Source: Strigops habroptila
Taxonomy: Eukaryota > Chordata > Aves > Psittaciformes > Psittacidae
Assembly (NCBI RefSeq): GCF_004027225.2
Contig: NC_044284.2
Coordinates: forward strand, 42,952,420-43,016,419
DNA: 64,000 nt
Direction: 5' to 3'
The notes beneath the pieces are model-generated. The model was not told where the DNA came from, searched no databases, and worked only from the letters and a program-made list of their open reading frames with translations. Shown here piece after piece: positions 59,501 through 64,000 of the stretch (its first letter is position 1; every line of letters begins with the position of its first letter). Made by a program: the position numbers and the translations under genes.

Positions 59501-60649
59501 TTCTGTATGGAAAATGCTTTTCTGTTTTTCCAGCAAACATTTAATGAGCTGTGCTTAAAAGAAAAAAAGGGCCTATTTTAGGACCAGACCGTTCTGCTTT
59601 AGCTCTCTCTGAGCTGGTTTGGGGCTCTTTGGGTGCTCTGATCTGTGTTATACCACGTTGCATAGCAATGGTGTTTTGCATAGCAATTTGCATGTTCCAG
59701 GACCTGCATGGGGGATGTTTCAGTCCATCCAGCACTGCTCTCTAGTGTCCCTTGTGCCTGGGATTGAAGGGTATTTGCAGCTGACACGTCAGAAAATTCA
59801 GGCTCTGTCCAGGCTGCAGGTACAGTGCTTGGCATATTAGGACACTGGATTCCCATAGTGGGATCTCAGTCTTTCTGTTTGAATTCAATTTCTTTGATCA
59901 AGGGGAAGCCTGGAGAACTGGTGTGAGTGGGCTGGGATGTGGGGCTGATTGGAGGACATGCCCACAGGAATGCAGGCTCCTGGTGGCCCGTGCCCAGGAG
60001 CTTTGTGTCTGGCTGCTCATGGCTGCACACTAGTCCCAGCTCAGCATTGCTGCCAGCACTTCCAGCACGTGGCTGGGACCTGGGGCTGGCAGGAGGGAAC
60101 ATTCAGCCTGACCCATGGAGTCCGGCCCTGGTACCCCTTTCTGGGAGGTGTAAGGAGAGCTGCATGAGGAGGAAGAGGGAAGAAGCTAACTCTGACACAA
60201 TCACCTGCACACTCGCTGCTGCAACCAGAGAGGTTGGCAGAGATTTCCTAAGTGAAGTTGAAGGCTCTCAAGTGTTACTGTGAGCAGCCAGGAGCAGCTG
60301 AGCTTTTTTTCCCAGGGATGAGGTGATTTTAGAAGTCTCATCAAGGGATGCTGTTGGTGGAACTGAGTGGAAGGCCCACACCATGGTTGGTTCTGTCTAA
60401 ATCAACCCAGATATCCAAACCTCAGGGTGATGGTTCAGTAGGTTGAGGAGGCTGAGGGAGCCACTGCACTGCAGCAGTGGGGCAATCTGGAGGCCCGTGC
60501 TGGTGATGCTTAGTGTTTACCTGCCAGCACATGGCTGTGGCTGACCCAGGGGCAACTGAGCCTGAGCTTCAGGAGCTGGGTGCTGCCTCAGCCTGAGGAG
60601 GTGCCAGCATAGGGATGTGGTGGTGCCCATCATCTATGGGGTGCCATTA

Positions 60650-61000
60650 AACCTTGTTTTGGAGCCCAGCTAACATGAAATAAATCCATCTAGTTTCATT
60701 TATGAATCAAAACTGACAGTTTTTCCATAAAGGGTTAAAAGCGGAGCCAGCATCGATATGAGACCTCACTGTTAGCACTGATGATGGCTAGGAAATGCAG
60801 CCTGCACTACTTGCAAATACACCAGCTAGCATTTGCACATGCAACTGAAGTGAAATAGCTGCTGTGTACATTTGTACCATACACTGAAAGTATTTTAATT
60901 GCTATTAATTTATTCTCCATGCTGTGAAACTGAACAGCATGAATGGCACAATTATAAAGTGAATGCATCCCACTTCTGGTTTATTTTGAGGTGATTTGCT
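60650..61000. promoter_or_regulatory. Candidate regulatory element H in PRRX1 intron 1
   Basis: An AT-rich, non-repetitive block with ATTAATTTATT near 60903, AATCAAAACTGACAG near 60705 and a CATCGATATG near 60752. Multiple homeodomain-type cores suggest a developmental enhancer. Motif-based inference only. Confidence 0.22.
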
Positions 61001-64000
61001 TTTTGTCTGAACACTGTAAGAATGGGACTACTAGATGTGTTATGAACAAAGAGAGTGGCGCAACACGTCCTCCAAGAGTGGGATGTCTAAATAGATGGGC
61101 AAGGCAAAGCTAGGAAGGAAACAGAAGTGCAGAGGAGCAGGCTGGCTTGCCTACAGTCATTTAGAAAGCTGGAGCTAGGGAGTTTTCCTGTCTGTCAAAT
61201 CCCACCCTGCCCCTACACCTGCTGTCCCCAGCTTCGCTTTTTTTACTGGTTTCGTTGCCGTCTCCCAGATCTCCTCTCCCAAATACAGCTTCACCAAGAG
61301 GTGGGAGCGTGGAGTGTGGGCTCCAGGGGCACGAGTCTGGCAGAGAACTGATGAAGTTGTGTCAGTCCACCTTAACCTCAGTGCAAGACTAAATTTGCAC
61401 ATGCTGTTCGACCTGTGCCAGCCCTGACACATGTTCCTCTAGCTCGTTTTAAGGACCCTTGATGATGGAGAAATCTGTATTATGTACACTAATCGGCCCT
61501 GTAATCTTTAATCTGGTGGAGAGTAATTTACTTATTCCAGGAGGGCTTTCATCTGGATGGTTTTAAACCTCTATGTACACACTGTTCTGAATGTGGCCCT
61601 GAGGCTAGGCATGATCTCTCTAAATATTCTTAAACATAATTGTTTTTCTAGTGAAAAACATCATTAACTCCCATAGGTTTTGGGTTTTTATTATTTGGAG
61701 AATATTTTTTTCAGGTTTCCGTTGCAATTCATGTTCACATATCAGTGTTTCTTGGCTTAAAAATACTTTATACTCAACTTATTTTATTTTTGCTTTAATT
61801 GTTAGTAAAAATATGCGTATTGAAATAACCAGCAAATGATTTTGCCAGAGGATTGATCAAAAAAATCCTAAGATGTTTTCCTAAGGGAAGGGTGGAAAAG
61901 TGTTTAAAAATTTCTCATTAAACATAATTGGCATTTCTGGACATGACTGACACTAGGAAGTTTGAAAAAATGCCCATGCTCACAGGCCAGGGGACAGGAA
62001 TTTGCTGTATTTGACAGGCTGTATACAAGAAGGATGCAGCACTGCAAACTCAGCAGCGCAGCTTTGCCAATGTGTCTAGACAGCCCATCTCCATGAGGGA
62101 AAGAGAAGCTTATTTCTTGGACCTATTCTATCTGTGGCTGCTCTGATGAGACCAGACCACTTATGGTCTCCTTTATCAATGGAGGCTTTCCATCCAAGCT
62201 TTGGGTTTGTGCTGAGCTTGCTCAACCTGTCGTTTTCTTGTGACTGATTATCTACATGAACTGATCTGGGCTCCCGCAGCAGGCAGGATGCAGTGGTTGA
62301 AGTAGGGGGCCAAGGTGCAGCACAGGTGCATAGTTTCTCCAGCTGTGCTACCCAAGGTAGCACTGCCAGATTGGCAGTGGATGTGATTCACTAGCTAGAG
62401 CCTTTAAAAAGACTTAAATTCTGTTAAATTGTGCTAGAATGGCAGCATTTGTCTGCTAGCCCTGCACCAGACTGAAAGCAGTGTTTTGTGGCTGAGCTAT
62501 CCTCCCTCTCCATACAGGTCCTCTAAACTGTTGGATCCTCTGGGTTAGAGTACCTGGCATTTCAGCCAGATTAAGGGCAGTAATAAGCAGATATCCTATA
62601 ATCTGTTTATCACCTGGAGGCAAAGATTATTACTCCATATAAAGGATTGTTTTTTCCAGCATATCCCACATTTGCCCCAGTTTGCAGGAGCTCTGACAAT
62701 CATTTTTCTGCCTCCTCTGCTGGGAGCTGTGCTTTTCAAACTGCAGTGAACTTTGTGGAAATACAGAGGTTTCCATTTTTCAGCCTTTTGATTTAAAATT
62801 TCTAGATGATTTTTCGACTCTGGCGGGGAACCATTCAAAATACATTCCAAAATAGTCATCATTCCAGCAGGCTAAGAAACATAAGATGTAGCAATTTATT
62901 AGCTAATGTGAAATGCATTTGCCGTCCAGAAGAGGCTAAGGATGGAGGTGGGTCTGAGCCTGATTTCCCTTTGCATCCCCTGGAGCCCATGGTCTGTCCT
63001 ATCCACCTTCCTGTTTTGCTTAATGTCCTTGTGTCCAGCAAAAAGCCCCCAGAGCCCAGCAGCAGCCTTGTCCCTTCTCCCTTTCCCTGGCCTTACAAGA
63101 ACAGGTTTGCACTGTGGACATGAGAACAAGAAAAAGTTGTTTTGAAATGGCCCTACATGCTCTAATCCCTTTGCCTCCTGTAGCACTGCAGGATGTAAAG
63201 GTCCTTTATCCCTCATCTGAGGAGCACACACCAGTCAGGATGCTCAGCCCTTGGAAGAGGCAGGTGGGCCGGCTGCTGACAGCCAGGCTCAAGTTCTGTT
63301 ATTTCTGGATCTCAGATGCCATCATTTTTCCAGTTGTGATCAAAAGGGACCCATAAAATGCATTAGTGGTCAAAATCTGGATTTCTAAGCGGAGCTCTGC
63401 AGCAGCGCCAGTCCGGTTTTCTTGGTAGAGGTGATAGCAGTGGTGGACTGATTGGGCCAAAACTCGTTTGTTCTTGGATGCTAATGAGAGGGGAGCACAG
63501 CCTTTGGAGAGCTGGTTTTGATGTTCTCACTGTCGTTTGCACTTCTCTTTCTCCCAACCTGAGGCGCCCCGTGGTCCCAGGAGGGTTGTTCTGTGCCATG
63601 CACTTTGCAGTCCTGGATACTTCAACAATAAACAGATGAAATATCCATTGAGAACCGTGTTTCTGCCTACCAGTGGGGCCAGCTGACGCGTGCATCCCAC
63701 CGGTCATTGTCTTTCTGCTCACATGGGTCCCATGTACCAAAAAAACACATCCAAGTGAATTTCCAGATCCAGTCAGGATGGGGCTATTTAATAATGGCAC
63801 TTCTCAGCAGCACGGTGGGCTTCCGCAGGGACCTGAACAAGTAGAGACATTCATGAAGCCAGTCAGCCTGAGTCAGTCTTTCCTGGTGCGGGTGGGAGAT
63901 TGCTGGGTAACATTTGCAGACACTTGTGGCTCCACAACATTTGGAGATGAGCCAGTTGAAAGGCCCAAAATGCCAAGTGGTTCATCTGCAATGTATATAT

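Larger units (their letters stand above)
40204..64000 (+). other. PRRX1: PRRX1 intron 1 (partial)
   Basis: The intron runs from the donor at 40204 past the right edge (at least 23.8 kb). Exon 2, which would start the homeodomain, is not present: no frame shows the RRNRTTF or WFQNRR signatures. The first 1.6 kb is CpG island. The rest is single-copy DNA with simple repeats and several candidate regulatory blocks. I recognise no CR1 or other transposon in it. Many short open frames occur, none with family likeness. Confidence 0.85.

Noticed and set aside
1-64000. CRISPR arrays, bacterial operons, integrons, rRNA or tRNA genes
   Set aside because: No regularly spaced direct repeats, bacterial gene signatures or cloverleaf boxes were recognised. 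All evidence points to a vertebrate chromosome.

Overview
This window is vertebrate nuclear DNA, almost certainly from a bird. Three retroelement fragments carry the 3' end typical of avian CR1 LINEs (at 9242, 19380 and 24921). Genes have long introns with GT..AG splice sites, and the two promoters sit in CpG islands. The species cannot be named from sequence alone. There are no bacterial operons, CRISPR arrays or plasmid-type genes, and I recognised no tRNA or rRNA gene.

Two known genes are present, both on the + strand. (1) GORAB, the RAB6-interacting golgin, is complete in five coding exons between 4438 and 13241. The spliced frame adds up exactly (1128 nt, 375 residues plus stop) and every exon matches the vertebrate family. 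(2) PRRX1, the paired-related homeobox gene, is represented by its first coding exon only (39963-40203, 80 codons plus one base). Its homeodomain exons lie beyond the right edge, so everything from 40204 to 64000 is PRRX1 intron 1. GORAB followed by PRRX1 in the same orientation is the order known on human chromosome 1q24, so this is a conserved vertebrate neighbourhood.

Layout: 1-4180 is 5' flank of GORAB, with one weak hint of a minus-strand exon. 4180-4660 is the GORAB CpG-island promoter and exon 1. 4502-12769 holds the GORAB introns and internal exons. 13242 to about 14100 (or about 14550) is the 3' UTR. About 14.5-39.1 kb is the intergenic interval, with two larger CR1 fragments in its left half and several stretches that look like conserved regulatory DNA in its right half. 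39.1-41.8 kb is a pyrimidine tract followed by the large PRRX1 CpG island. 41.8-64 kb is PRRX1 intron 1, rich in homeodomain-type AT motifs and nearly free of recognisable transposons.

The two genes do unrelated jobs: GORAB acts in Golgi traffic and PRRX1 is a mesenchymal transcription factor. Their link here is positional. The long non-coding interval and intron 1 are the natural place for long-range PRRX1 enhancers. I found no convincing new genetic system. The observations most worth checking are the candidate enhancer blocks, the transposon-poor domain, the hairpin inside the PRRX1 CpG island, the G-runs just before the PRRX1 start codon, and the possible minus-strand terminal exon at 1608-1673.
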